This document shows, one piece after another, positions 28,783 to 36,595 of a stretch of DNA of 36,595 nucleotides. The notes below the pieces were generated by a model, which was given only the letters and a program-made list of their open reading frames with translations, searched no databases and was not told the DNA's origin. Positions within the stretch are counted from its first letter, which is position 1, and each line of letters starts with the position of its first letter. Source of the stretch: a virus; the IMG/VR virus record IMGVR_UViG_3300042477_000074, positions 1 to 36,595 of that record; one strand, written 5' to 3'. Both the position numbers and the translations under genes were made by a program.

Positions 28783-30687
28783 TTACTCCGCTAAGAGCGA
28801 CGGTGTTGCATACGCGCCTGCTGTGTACGCCCCAGCACTTCTCGCACCTACTGCTGCGCCCCCCGTGATCTGATTAACCCTACGTTGTAACTCTGCCATC
28901 ATGCTATCGTCTTGCAACGCCCTTCTAACAAGGTTCGGATCTGTTTGCACAAGAATCTTGGCGACCTGCTCACGCTCTGTTTCTGAAAGATTCTGTGTTT
29001 TGCTACTTAGGATTTTACGGGTTACGTTCAACAAAGCGAAGGGATCAAGCCTTGCAGCGTTAAATAACTCTTGAGCAGATACGTCAGAACCTATTTTTTG
29101 GGCTTGCAACATACTTGGCGCGGTTTGAGAACCGCCCAAAACATTCGTAGCAGTTTTCTGAGACTGCGCCGCTAAACCTACTTTTCGCTCTATTTCGGCA
29201 AGAGAGTCTTGCGGATATATAGCTTTCAAGATTCTTGCCTCTTTGCTCTCAGGATCGGCAAGCGTTGACATCAAACTTTTACGTTGGCCTGTAGTGAACT
29301 TGTTACGGAGGGCATCCATAACGCCAGACCTATAAGCCTGTAATTGCTGAGGATTGTAATTTTGAATATCAAGTTCAACTTGGTCAGAGCTTTTTGTAAA
29401 AGACTTCCTACCTTCTGCAAAAGCGTCTCTTGTTTGACGCAATGCCTGCGCTCCGGCCCTAGCCCTTGCTAATGGCTGCGAAGCTACGTCCAACTCTTGT
29501 TTGATCGCACCCTCTAGGTCAGCGAGGATGCCACCGTAATTACCTTGCCCAGCCCTGTATGCTTCGGCAGCAGCATCTCTAAGCGAACGTCTTGCAATCT
29601 CAAAGTCTTGGAGCGTTGCGCCTTTATCAAACCTAACATCACCGTCTACAACCTCAAAAAACGCCTTCTTGCCTGTTTGAGCCTGATAGTCTCGGTTGAT
29701 ATTTTTAACTACATCAGGAACCCGTTTAATAGCCTCACCAAAGGCCAAAGTGAGTTCTGGGGATATAACACCACCTTGCTGGAACGCGGTTTCATAAGCC
29801 TGCCTTTCGGCTGCTCGTGCTGCGTCATCGCTCATCTTCATTTGGCGTAAAACACTTCTGTTAACGCCAGGGGTCAAGTCTGACTGCAATTGTTTCTGCG
29901 CTGTCCTACGAAGTTGTTCTGGCCTCGTGGTTAACGCCTCTCGAATCACATTCCCCGCCTCTCCACCTTGGGAGTACAGAGCGCGTACAGCAGTTCTTAA
30001 CGTCTCGTTCTCGGCCATAATTTCGCCGCGAGCAATCCTGTCTACAATCTCGTCGTTGGTTAAACCGCTTGTCTTGGCAAGACGCTGGATCTCTGTTTCT
30101 ACCGCCTTACTACCGCGCCCGCCTATATTGCGTCTAGCCCAATCTGTAACTTTGTCAGCAGTAAAACCAACCCCCTCAACAGCTTTCTGGAATACAGGCC
30201 CAAGAACCGCACCTGTTGCAGCACCAGTAAGACCACCGGCAGCGCGTTGAGAAAGATCACCTTCTGCTGATAGAAAACCAGAAGCTAAACCTTGCGCTCC
30301 GCTAGTAGCCATTGCTCTGCCAAGCGTTGCTGGAACAGACGCGCCTCCAGTAAAAGGTGCAAAAGCCAAACCCGTTCCGGCAGCACCTAATAACTCGGTT
30401 GCTGTTGATTCAATGGGGTTTGCTTGTTGATAGGCTTTGATCTTGGTTCTGATCTCGGCCAAAACTTCGTCATACGGCCTACCAGTCCACTTAGAGACTA
30501 TGCCAGCCTCCATTTCATCAGAACCACCCATCGTAAGACCCTGAGCAAACGAACGGATTCTTTGTGTCGCGGGTTCTTTTTTCGTTTGAGCTAGCGCAGC
30601 CTGATAAGCCTGTTCGTCTGTAAGCTCTTGCTCAGATTCGACTCTAAACCTACCCTGACCAGGAATCTCTACGCTGTAGGTGTTCAT
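28783..30687 (-). CDS. Internal virion (ejection) protein 1 (634 aa)
   Basis: An N-terminal strand-type domain (MNTYSVEIPGQGRFRVESEQ, followed by ELTDEQAYQAAL) is common in podophage ejection proteins. A Gly/Ala-rich region at about residues 100-160 (TGLAFAPFTGGASVPATLG, GGLTGAATGAVLGPVF) may be membrane-active. The remainder is long, helical and charged. The position before the fibre and after two other such genes is usual for the inner-core/ejection set. It probably enters the host envelope with the DNA. Function inferred. Confidence 0.72.
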   Translation of the reverse strand: MNTYSVEIPGQGRFRVESEQELTDEQAYQAALAQTKKEPATQRIRSFAQGLTMGGSDEMEAGIVSKWTGRPYDEVLAEIRTKIKAYQQANPIESTATELLGAAGTGLAFAPFTGGASVPATLGRAMATSGAQGLASGFLSAEGDLSQRAAGGLTGAATGAVLGPVFQKAVEGVGFTADKVTDWARRNIGGRGSKAVETEIQRLAKTSGLTNDEIVDRIARGEIMAENETLRTAVRALYSQGGEAGNVIREALTTRPEQLRRTAQKQLQSDLTPGVNRSVLRQMKMSDDAARAAERQAYETAFQQGGVISPELTLAFGEAIKRVPDVVKNINRDYQAQTGKKAFFEVVDGDVRFDKGATLQDFEIARRSLRDAAAEAYRAGQGNYGGILADLEGAIKQELDVASQPLARARAGAQALRQTRDAFAEGRKSFTKSSDQVELDIQNYNPQQLQAYRSGVMDALRNKFTTGQRKSLMSTLADPESKEARILKAIYPQDSLAEIERKVGLAAQSQKTATNVLGGSQTAPSMLQAQKIGSDVSAQELFNAARLDPFALLNVTRKILSSKTQNLSETEREQVAKILVQTDPNLVRRALQDDSMMAELQRRVNQITGGAAVGARSAGAYTAGAYATPSLLAE

Positions 30688-32147
30688 TAGGGCATCCTTG
30701 AAACTTTAACGCCTGGAGGTAAACCAGCACCACCACCAGATTTTAGAGACTGAAACTTACGGCGCAATTCATCGCCGGTGTTTGCATATAAGGGTGATGT
30801 TTGTCTAAAGTTTTCTAATGCCCGATCTTGTTCAGCCTTAGCAGCAACCGGATTGGTTTCAATCATCTTTGAGTTCTGCTGCACCCACTTAGACGCAAAT
30901 TCAGCATCAGCAAGTTGACGCTCAGATTTAGCGCGAAGAGCATCAAGAATAAGCCTATTACCTTCCACAGACTTAGACAGTTCTGGGGAAGATTTGGCAA
31001 TAAATGCCAAGTCTTTATCAGTTGGGTTCGCGCCAAGAGATTTGACTTGCGGAAGAACAAGCTGTGCCGTCGCCGATTGTATTGCTTCAATACCAGCAGT
31101 TTCGGCAACCTTGAAGTTGGGATCTATGGCCTGCCCTATTCTATTGAGCGCAGCCCTTGACTCAGCACCGAATCCAGTTTTTACACCGGCATCCAAGAAT
31201 CCTGTAAGCTGATTAACAACACCAATCGTCTGCCTTGCGTTGTTAGCAGCATTTTGAGTGGATTCGTAACTAGAGAATACGCCTTTGCCAAACTCGCTTT
31301 GCGTTGGAACATTGACCCCAACATTTGTTGCGCCAGCCCGTTTAGCAGCAATAACACCATTCTCCCAAACTTTTTTCCTCTGCTCTTCCGTCATCTTGCT
31401 TACTTGGTCAGTTCCAAATTGCGACATTGCATAATCTGCCGCAACTCCTGTGAACTTAGAACCAGTTCCGTCCATTATCTTTTGCAGTTGAGGGGTTGCT
31501 GCGTTTTTGTTGTAAGCAAAAACACCGCCTTCAGTCTGCAAAATCCCTGTTTCAGTTTTCTCAGGAACGGTGTAAACCACTTCATTAGTGGTCGCGTCCA
31601 TAACAACATCCCCAGGCTTGTAAACCTTGGTTTGTCGCTGCGTGAACTCTTGGATGCTTTTCCCAATAGGTATCGCTGTCATTGGCGATATGCCAGCAGC
31701 AGTAGCCCTTTGTAAGAATTGGCGCGGATCAAATTGCGCTGGGCCTGTAGCTACAGACGGAGTTCTCATCTCCATGCGCTCAAGGTCTGTAAATTCTCGC
31801 TGAGGAGCAACCATTGCTCCTTCAATTAATCCAGGCAACGCTTGTTCTGCTCTTTGCTTCTTAACCATCTCAGCAAGTTGCAATCCCATCATCTTGTCCT
31901 GCACTGCTTGCTGCACCGCACCGCGATAGGCTTGCTGTCCTGCCTGTAATCCTTGCGCTACAAGTTCGCCTGTAGACCTACGAACGGGACTTCTTCCTGA
32001 TCCTGCAAGTAGCGTAAGACCAAGGTTTAGCAATCCCTGATCTTGTGCCTGTTGCCTAAGTTTTTCCTGATCTTCTGCGCCTAACAAGCCTCCCATGTAG
32101 GAAGGCATTTGACCAAACACACCGCCAAGGAAGTTGCTAGTTGACAC
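30687..32147 (-). CDS. Internal virion (ejection) protein 2 (486 aa)
   Basis: Contains MGGLLGAEDQEKLRQQAQDQ near the N-terminus, a QGLLNLGLTLLAGSGRSPV motif (about residues 37-55), long Gln-rich helices, and a C-terminal half with helical repeats. It shares a one-base overlap with the next gene (stop and start share base 30687). Composition and gene order suit an internal protein ejected with the genome. No enzymatic motif. Confidence 0.7.
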   Translation of the reverse strand: MSTSNFLGGVFGQMPSYMGGLLGAEDQEKLRQQAQDQGLLNLGLTLLAGSGRSPVRRSTGELVAQGLQAGQQAYRGAVQQAVQDKMMGLQLAEMVKKQRAEQALPGLIEGAMVAPQREFTDLERMEMRTPSVATGPAQFDPRQFLQRATAAGISPMTAIPIGKSIQEFTQRQTKVYKPGDVVMDATTNEVVYTVPEKTETGILQTEGGVFAYNKNAATPQLQKIMDGTGSKFTGVAADYAMSQFGTDQVSKMTEEQRKKVWENGVIAAKRAGATNVGVNVPTQSEFGKGVFSSYESTQNAANNARQTIGVVNQLTGFLDAGVKTGFGAESRAALNRIGQAIDPNFKVAETAGIEAIQSATAQLVLPQVKSLGANPTDKDLAFIAKSSPELSKSVEGNRLILDALRAKSERQLADAEFASKWVQQNSKMIETNPVAAKAEQDRALENFRQTSPLYANTGDELRRKFQSLKSGGGAGLPPGVKVSRMP

Positions 32148-32149
32148 GA

Positions 32150-33109
32150 TTACCTCCCAAGCAAACCAACGAGACCACCCAATGCCGCGCCAGCAGTTGT
32201 TCCGAGCACCGGAACCGTGCTTCCAAGTTTAGATCCTGCTAAAGCACCGCCGAGCATCCCCGCAAGTGGATTGGAGTAAGTCGGCTGAATTGTTTGTTGG
32301 CCCATTGGCGCACCGTAAGCACCAGACAAGAACGACTGAAGTGCCGTGTAAGGTGCTTGCTGCTGGAAGTTAAAGCGTTGTATTGCATCCTGAAGTGCTG
32401 CCTGTTGGTAGCCTTCTGTCGCCTGTCCAACCTGCGCTAGCTGTCCTATGTCCGTGTAGTCCTGTGCGGCCAAACCTGGGGCAGCACCGATTGCCGCTTG
32501 TTGTCTGGCCCTCTCTGCTTCGTAGAGATCCAGTCCCATACCTAGTGCTTGTTGTTGCCTACCTCTCTCAGCCTCGTAACCAGAGTAACCTAACTGTGCA
32601 GCCTGCCCTGCAAGAGCGTTAGCAAGTGCACCTTGTGCGCGTTGCTCTTGGCTCATTAAGGCTTCGTTAGTCCCGTATCGACCCGCTTGAGAAGCGCGAG
32701 ACCGCATTTGGTTGATTGCGTCTTGGTACTGAGTTGTTGCTGCTTGGAACCCAGGCTGTAAAGCCGCCGTGTAGTACGGATTCTGTCCGAGATAACCACC
32801 TGCAACCGTATTAGCTAAGACAGGACTTGTTGCCCCTGCTAATGTTTCAGCACGAGAACCACCGAGCGTCGTTGCTAACTGCTGTTGCGCTAAAGGCACA
32901 AGCGGATTGCCTTGCATAGCCCTTGTTTGCGCCGCAGAGAGCGCAGCCTGCGTTTGTTGAGACGGGCCTACATAGGTCTGGCCTGTGAAAAACTCAGGCG
33001 CACCCTGTTGATAGAGTCTTTGCGCCTCGCTTAGTCCGTACTGGACATAAGGACGCATTGTCGGGTCAAGTTCGGTTCTCGTAACCGTGTTTGTCGATCC
33101 ACCAGCCAT
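32150..33109 (-). CDS. Internal virion (ejection) protein 3 with glycine-zipper tail (319 aa)
   Basis: Ala/Gln-rich helical protein. It starts MAGGSTNTVTRTELDPTMRP; the middle holds SQAGRYGTNEALMSQEQRAQ and YSGYEAERGRQQQALGMGLD, and the C-terminus is a Gly/Ala-rich, membrane-compatible segment (MLGGALAGSKLGSTVPVLG with GAALGGLVGLLG). Such endings are frequent in podophage ejection proteins that form an envelope channel. The three genes 28783-33109 form the set. Inference from composition. Confidence 0.72.
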   Translation of the reverse strand: MAGGSTNTVTRTELDPTMRPYVQYGLSEAQRLYQQGAPEFFTGQTYVGPSQQTQAALSAAQTRAMQGNPLVPLAQQQLATTLGGSRAETLAGATSPVLANTVAGGYLGQNPYYTAALQPGFQAATTQYQDAINQMRSRASQAGRYGTNEALMSQEQRAQGALANALAGQAAQLGYSGYEAERGRQQQALGMGLDLYEAERARQQAAIGAAPGLAAQDYTDIGQLAQVGQATEGYQQAALQDAIQRFNFQQQAPYTALQSFLSGAYGAPMGQQTIQPTYSNPLAGMLGGALAGSKLGSTVPVLGTTAGAALGGLVGLLGR

Positions 33110-33110
33110 G

Positions 33111-33497
33111 TTAAACCTCTCTCACCCACTTACGGGGTCTAAAACCTAACGCCTTAGCCTTGCGATCCCAGCCTTTACGCCACGAATCAAAGCTGATAGT
33201 TTTCGCGCCACCACTTCTCGCAATGCCGAGAACATGATCCAAGCCTGCACGACTATCTCCCTTGCCATAAGCGCACCAAATATGCAAATTATCGCCGATA
33301 GGCTGCAAAACAACAAAGCCCACAACAGAGTTATCCTCAACAAACACCCAAAGAAGTGATCTTCCCGTAAAGCAGTCCGAGTAAATGTCTTCAGGTATCC
33401 ACGATTCTGGGCTTTTCTTAAGGATGACTTCCAATCCTGGTTTGATGTACTGCCAGACACCCCTAAGCTCGTCTTGTTTGATGTATTGAACATTCAT
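33111..33497 (-). CDS. GNAT-fold-like protein (128 aa)
   Basis: The succession of LLWVFVEDNSVVGFVVLQPI, GDNLHIWCAYGKGD and FDSWRKGWDRKAKALGFRPR follows the strand-helix order of N-acetyltransferases (strands 2-4, then the late GF motif). A typical acetyl-CoA loop (QxxGxG/A) is not evident, so it may be an inactive or divergent member. Similar small GNAT-like genes lie at this place in several podophages. Four-base overlap with the upstream tail gene. Confidence 0.6.
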   Translation of the reverse strand: MNVQYIKQDELRGVWQYIKPGLEVILKKSPESWIPEDIYSDCFTGRSLLWVFVEDNSVVGFVVLQPIGDNLHIWCAYGKGDSRAGLDHVLGIARSGGAKTISFDSWRKGWDRKAKALGFRPRKWVREV

Positions 33498-34276
33498 CCG
33501 ACCACCACATAACCGTATGTTTTGTCAGAGGTTGCATTTGGGAAATGCGTAATCACAGCAGAACCGTTCGTCACGCTCGAAACATACACACCACCGTTAG
33601 AAAACCCACCCACAAACTGCATCGTGGCAATCACAGAAGGAGTCGCAGGACGCGTAGGGCTCGACTGAGTGGGGATATGCTCGATGATGACAAGCGTTGA
33701 CGTTGTAGCCCACATCAACTCGATGTAGTCGTTAGCCGCAAGGTCTACAAAGAGATTAAGCGCAGCAATGACATGACCCTTTACCGACCCATGCTTAGAG
33801 TCAATCGAGAATCTTGAGTTTGAGTCGGCAATATCGGTTCCGTTCTTTCTTACCCACACATCTACATCTTGGATCTGCGAGTCATCGTTAGCGAACTGAA
33901 TCGAGAATTGGAAGTTGTACTTACCTGCCGCCCTCACGTTAATCCGACTTGAGTTAGAGAGGTAAACGTTGTTCGTCAGGTCGGTATTAGAAAACGTAAT
34001 CGCATACGCTGTCGTCGTGCTTGCAGCAGATTGATCGTTAACGTCGTAAAACGAGCCATACGGGATCGAATCAGCATAGGCATTAGCAGAGTAGGGAACA
34101 AGGATGATCTTGCTTTCTACCCCTATCCTTGCGTCTGTAATCGTGGTCGTAGTGGCGTTTCCTGTGGCAAGCGTCACCGTTCCGGTGTTGTTCGTCTTAC
34201 CGTCCATGATATTGCGGACAATCTCAGCAACGGCTCGCTGATCGCCACCAAACGGAGGTAGCGTCCTAAAGATCAT
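33494..34276 (-). CDS. Tail/virion structural protein (260 aa)
   Basis: N-terminal part MIFRTLPPFGGDQRAVAEIV with RNIMDGKTNNTGTVTL is the start of a family frequent in marine podophages; the rest is beta-type (DVNDQSAASTTTAYAITFSN; AAGKYNFQFSIQF) and ends SDKTYGYVVVG. The ATG at 34274-34276 overlaps the stop of the gp10-like gene (ATGA); an in-frame start at 34327 would only add sequence inside that gene. Probably a needle, knob or head-tail connector component. Confidence 0.65.
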   Translation of the reverse strand: MIFRTLPPFGGDQRAVAEIVRNIMDGKTNNTGTVTLATGNATTTTITDARIGVESKIILVPYSANAYADSIPYGSFYDVNDQSAASTTTAYAITFSNTDLTNNVYLSNSSRINVRAAGKYNFQFSIQFANDDSQIQDVDVWVRKNGTDIADSNSRFSIDSKHGSVKGHVIAALNLFVDLAANDYIELMWATTSTLVIIEHIPTQSSPTRPATPSVIATMQFVGGFSNGGVYVSSVTNGSAVITHFPNATSDKTYGYVVVG

Positions 34277-35724
34277 CGCATACCCTGTGGCACGACCGTC
34301 ACATCCAAACCAACCGCGGAAGTCCAAACACCAGAAGGAATGACGTTTAACCGATGGTAAGTTCCTGCCGAGCGTAGACCTATCCTGTTATCAGAGTTCG
34401 ACGAGTAAGTAGAACCCGTAAAGTCTGTTTGTTGGTTCAAACGCTTTCTGGAGTTGATCTGTACGGAACAAGAACCGCTGTCAATAACAGGTCTTACCAA
34501 GGTGACAACCGAAGGCATGTCATTCATGGAAAGATCTGGCGTAATAATACTGGCCGTTAAGTTTGACCCTGAGAAAGCTGCGATCTTTGTTCCTATAGTT
34601 CCTGTAAGAAGGTTAGACGTAACCGTGTACCCAAAAGAGTCTAGGCTTGCAGGCAGCGTATCAATGCTTCCGTATGCGTCTAGTTGCTCTAACGTTAAAC
34701 CTGACGAAGAAGATGTCGTTATTGCTGTTGAAGATGCAATCGAATCTAACGTAACCTCAGCATGAGACCACTTAGAAAGGTTGAAGTTGTAAATGAGCAG
34801 AGCAGTCGTTTGATCTACCGTCTTGAACGCCCATATCACAAGGTTTTTAAGAGGGTCTACAGCAGCAGACATCGTAGACAGTTGTGAGATGTCTACCGTA
34901 TTGAAGAACCAACGGTCGATCTTCTCAACGGAAATAGACTGCACAGTCTGCCCATTACAGACATAAAACCCATCATCAGACAAAAAGAAGCTCGATCCTG
35001 CGTACTGAACGACAGACCCAGCTTCCATGCACCCCAATCCACGCGAGATCGTGTCAAACTGAAACACAAGAGGGCTTCCAACGTAGGACATACGGACAAC
35101 CGCACGATCCATAAACACAAGCCCAAACTCACCGCCCGTCAAACCCTTAACATGCCCACCGTCAGGGATGTCCTGATAATCTGCTTGTGTCGTTGCTGAA
35201 GGTGTCCAGCTAGTCTCATCACCCAACGCACACCACTCAACGCGATTAGGATAGACCGTTGTTCCGTTGTTGAACCCTGCGACAACAAAGTCCCTGACCG
35301 TCGTTACATACCTTGACTTAGGCGCAGCAGCACCAAGGTCTGCAAAGGCTGTGGATGTGCCTAATAACCATCCCTGAAGCCTGTCACCGCCATTAGCGGC
35401 AATCAGCCGATTGCCAAACTGAGCAAAACGCCACTTTTGATCTGAGGGTGTTGTGTAACCTCCAGACTTAGATACGTCCGTGAGGTTCCTGTTTGTGCCT
35501 AGCTTAAAGAGTTTCGTCTCCCCACCCGCAAAGACCGTGTTCGACTCATCCGTAGAAGTCGCAGACACAACTTGATTAAGCGACTCTGAAGCCGCATTGC
35601 TCCATTCACTAGGCGCAGATAAAGGGCCATAACCCACCTGTTGAGGAATAACGTTCAACGCCTCAACCAGCGCACCCGCTACCCCTGGTTGATCCGGCAA
35701 CCACTCACCAAAGTTGACTCTCAT
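34273..35724 (-). CDS. Tail stabilisation protein, P22 gp10-like (483 aa)
   Basis: Starts MRVNFGEWLPDQPGVAG and has a beta-propeller-type sequence with repeated strand blocks (KWRFAQFGNRLIAANGGDRL, then YVTTVRDFVVAGFNNGTTV, then GGEFGLVFMDRAVVRMSYVG, then SSFFLSDDGFYVCNG). These are the recurrent parts of the phage stabilisation (gp10/hub) family that closes the portal-tail interface. Directly downstream of the adaptor gene, ATGA overlap, as expected. Length similar to P22 gp10 (472). Confidence 0.8.
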   Translation of the reverse strand: MRVNFGEWLPDQPGVAGALVEALNVIPQQVGYGPLSAPSEWSNAASESLNQVVSATSTDESNTVFAGGETKLFKLGTNRNLTDVSKSGGYTTPSDQKWRFAQFGNRLIAANGGDRLQGWLLGTSTAFADLGAAAPKSRYVTTVRDFVVAGFNNGTTVYPNRVEWCALGDETSWTPSATTQADYQDIPDGGHVKGLTGGEFGLVFMDRAVVRMSYVGSPLVFQFDTISRGLGCMEAGSVVQYAGSSFFLSDDGFYVCNGQTVQSISVEKIDRWFFNTVDISQLSTMSAAVDPLKNLVIWAFKTVDQTTALLIYNFNLSKWSHAEVTLDSIASSTAITTSSSSGLTLEQLDAYGSIDTLPASLDSFGYTVTSNLLTGTIGTKIAAFSGSNLTASIITPDLSMNDMPSVVTLVRPVIDSGSCSVQINSRKRLNQQTDFTGSTYSSNSDNRIGLRSAGTYHRLNVIPSGVWTSAVGLDVTVVPQGMR

Positions 35725-36350
35725 CGTTTAGCCAACGTCATCGTTAAAGGCACACCCGAATACTGACCTTCCTCGTCTGAACGCGTAAGTGCAGCAATAG
35801 CGCGATCATAAAGCGCACCCCAGGTCTGTAGCCTGGGATCGTTCATAAGATAAGGCTCAGCCTCGCCTAACGCCCCGTAGAGGAGTGCATCCGGACAGGT
35901 CGTAAGCCAGAGATTTGACGTGTTTGACGTAGATAAAAACGCAGGGGCCGCGTAATAGAGGATCTTGATGTCGTGATTGCTGTCAGGAATTGGGGCAAAT
36001 TGAATCGTAGACCCAAGGATGGTGTAGAAAGCTGGTACACCACTTTGGTTCGTCCGACCGTTCCGAATAAAGATGCTCGGCGTTGCGAACGTAATAGGGA
36101 AGTCGGGGTCAGAGTCAACGTACACATCCCTTGCTTGCAGGAAGTCACTAGGGAGGTTAATTGTCGAGACTCCACCGGTCGCCGTAACCGATGTTTGCGT
36201 AAGCATTTGCCGCAGGCGTAGATCTCTACGGAGTCGAATCTCTGCGAGTTGGATGAAGTCTGGGATCGCGGCAGTAAGATCATCTCGTGAGAGATAATTA
36301 GCTATCGTCGTTTGCAGTGCGCTGTAAGTGTTTAGGGCCATATTCGACAT
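35721..36350 (-). CDS. Head-tail adaptor, SU10-like / tail tubular A type (209 aa)
   Basis: The N-terminal part (TYSALQTTIANYLSRDDLTA, then PDFIQLAEIRLRRDLRLRQM) is the helical core of podophage adaptor proteins, followed by a beta part (INLPSDFLQARDVYVDSDPD and PAFYTILGSTIQFAP). It would form the ring under the portal. The ATG at 36348-36350 has GGAG only two bases upstream; an in-frame ATG at 36339-36341 is an alternative with a longer distance. The 5' end overlaps the glycosyltransferase by 53 bases. Confidence 0.82.
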   Translation of the reverse strand: MSNMALNTYSALQTTIANYLSRDDLTAAIPDFIQLAEIRLRRDLRLRQMLTQTSVTATGGVSTINLPSDFLQARDVYVDSDPDFPITFATPSIFIRNGRTNQSGVPAFYTILGSTIQFAPIPDSNHDIKILYYAAPAFLSTSNTSNLWLTTCPDALLYGALGEAEPYLMNDPRLQTWGALYDRAIAALTRSDEEGQYSGVPLTMTLAKR

Positions 36351-36595
36351 CGCTCCATCGATATTCGTGCGTCCCTATGTGTCCTATCTCAAGACTCAAT
36401 TCGTGATCCACGAACGTCTGAATACCGTGATCTAAGGCTTTCACGCAAAAATGCACATCTTCGCCAATCAGACCACCCGCCCCCCATACTACATCAAACC
36501 AGGGTTGGGGCATAGCGTCAAACACAGACTTATGGGTTAAGACAACCCCAAAACCTACAGCAGTCACAGCCTCGATACCCTTCTTACCGCGACTC
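36298..36595 (-). CDS. GT-A type glycosyltransferase, C-terminal part (continues from 1-522)
   Basis: The C-terminal continuation of the gene whose first 174 codons lie at 522-1. Bases 36442-36595 repeat the sequence of 1-154; the new part is 36298-36441, 47 codons and a stop. It includes SLEIGHIGTHEYRW, which supplies a late His, as in many GT-A enzymes. An in-frame ATG at 36565-36567 is internal and not a start. The end overlaps the adaptor start by 53 bases. Confidence 0.8.
   Translation of the reverse strand, partial: SRGKKGIEAVTAVGFGVVLTHKSVFDAMPQPWFDVVWGAGGLIGEDVHFCVKALDHGIQTFVDHELSLEIGHIGTHEYRWSDVEYGPKHLQRTANDDS
36442..36595. repeat. Terminal direct repeat, right copy
   Basis: Second copy of bases 1-154, identical except base 36469 (c, while base 28 is t). 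Supports a circular map; see the left copy. Confidence 0.93.

Noticed and set aside
1-36595. Integrase, repressor, tRNA genes, polymerase, toxin-antitoxin or restriction genes
   Set aside because: I looked for their motifs in all likely genes and found none; divergent small forms cannot be excluded by eye.

Overview
This window is the essentially complete, circularly closing genome of a small tailed phage with a podovirus-type gene set. The first 154 bases (1-154) recur as the last 154 (36442-36595) with one synonymous difference, and one glycosyltransferase gene reads without a break across the junction. The linear ends are therefore an assembly cut, and the unit genome is about 36.44 kb. 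The structural genes resemble the SU10/P22-like podovirus type: DUF5309-type capsid, P22-like portal, SU10-like adaptor, a gp10-like stabilisation protein and three internal (ejection) proteins. No tape measure, sheath or tail tube gene is visible. I see no integrase, repressor, DNA polymerase, primase, helicase, RNA polymerase, tRNA or CRISPR array. The host cannot be named from the sequence. The NinB, DUF1376, DUF1364 and DUF3310 style genes suggest a proteobacterium, perhaps an aquatic betaproteobacterium (weak inference).

Layout. (a) 1-9870, minus strand: glycosyltransferase, small gene, major capsid, scaffold, small gene, a structural protein with a GEYVIR tail, portal, large and small terminase, and a stand-alone zinc-peptidase of the polyvalent-protein type, followed by a DUF6321-like protein. 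(b) 9867-11944, minus: a run of tiny basic genes, a Cys-rich protein, and two more glycosyltransferases of different families. (c) 11997-16557, minus: small accessory genes, many linked by ATGA overlaps, including a DUF3310 protein, a winged-helix protein and paralogous sets, then a P-like helicase loader, a DUF1376 O-like initiator carrying iteron-like arrays, and a putative nuclease. (d) 16630-20582, plus: the recombination module with Sak3-type annealing protein, NinB, YbcO-like nuclease, YqaJ exonuclease and a small protein with an SSB-like tail, mixed with unknown small genes. (e) 20572-36350, minus: lysis genes (3TM holin, GH108 endolysin, single-TM holin) with a metallophosphoesterase, then tail appendage genes, a 1263-residue fibre, three ejection proteins, a GNAT-like protein and the tail completion genes.

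How it works together. Two minus-strand intrinsic terminators (about 807-840 and 11947-11973) cut the leftward transcription into three units on the circle: 16557 to 12000, 11944 to 857, and 806 through the junction to 20572. Both terminators lie directly against the start codon of the next gene. Replication is probably lambda-like theta replication by host enzymes. The likely origin is inside the initiator gene, where six 7-bp and six 11-bp direct repeats sit side by side (15673-15785), and the P-like gene follows immediately. The rightward recombination genes would support concatemer formation and packaging by the terminase and portal.

Strongest leads for follow-up: the iteron-like arrays, the terminator/start-codon arrangement with a 19-codon linking reading frame, the coupled cluster of tiny basic genes, the stand-alone polyvalent-type zinc peptidase next to terminase, and the REWVGLT-repeat protein family.
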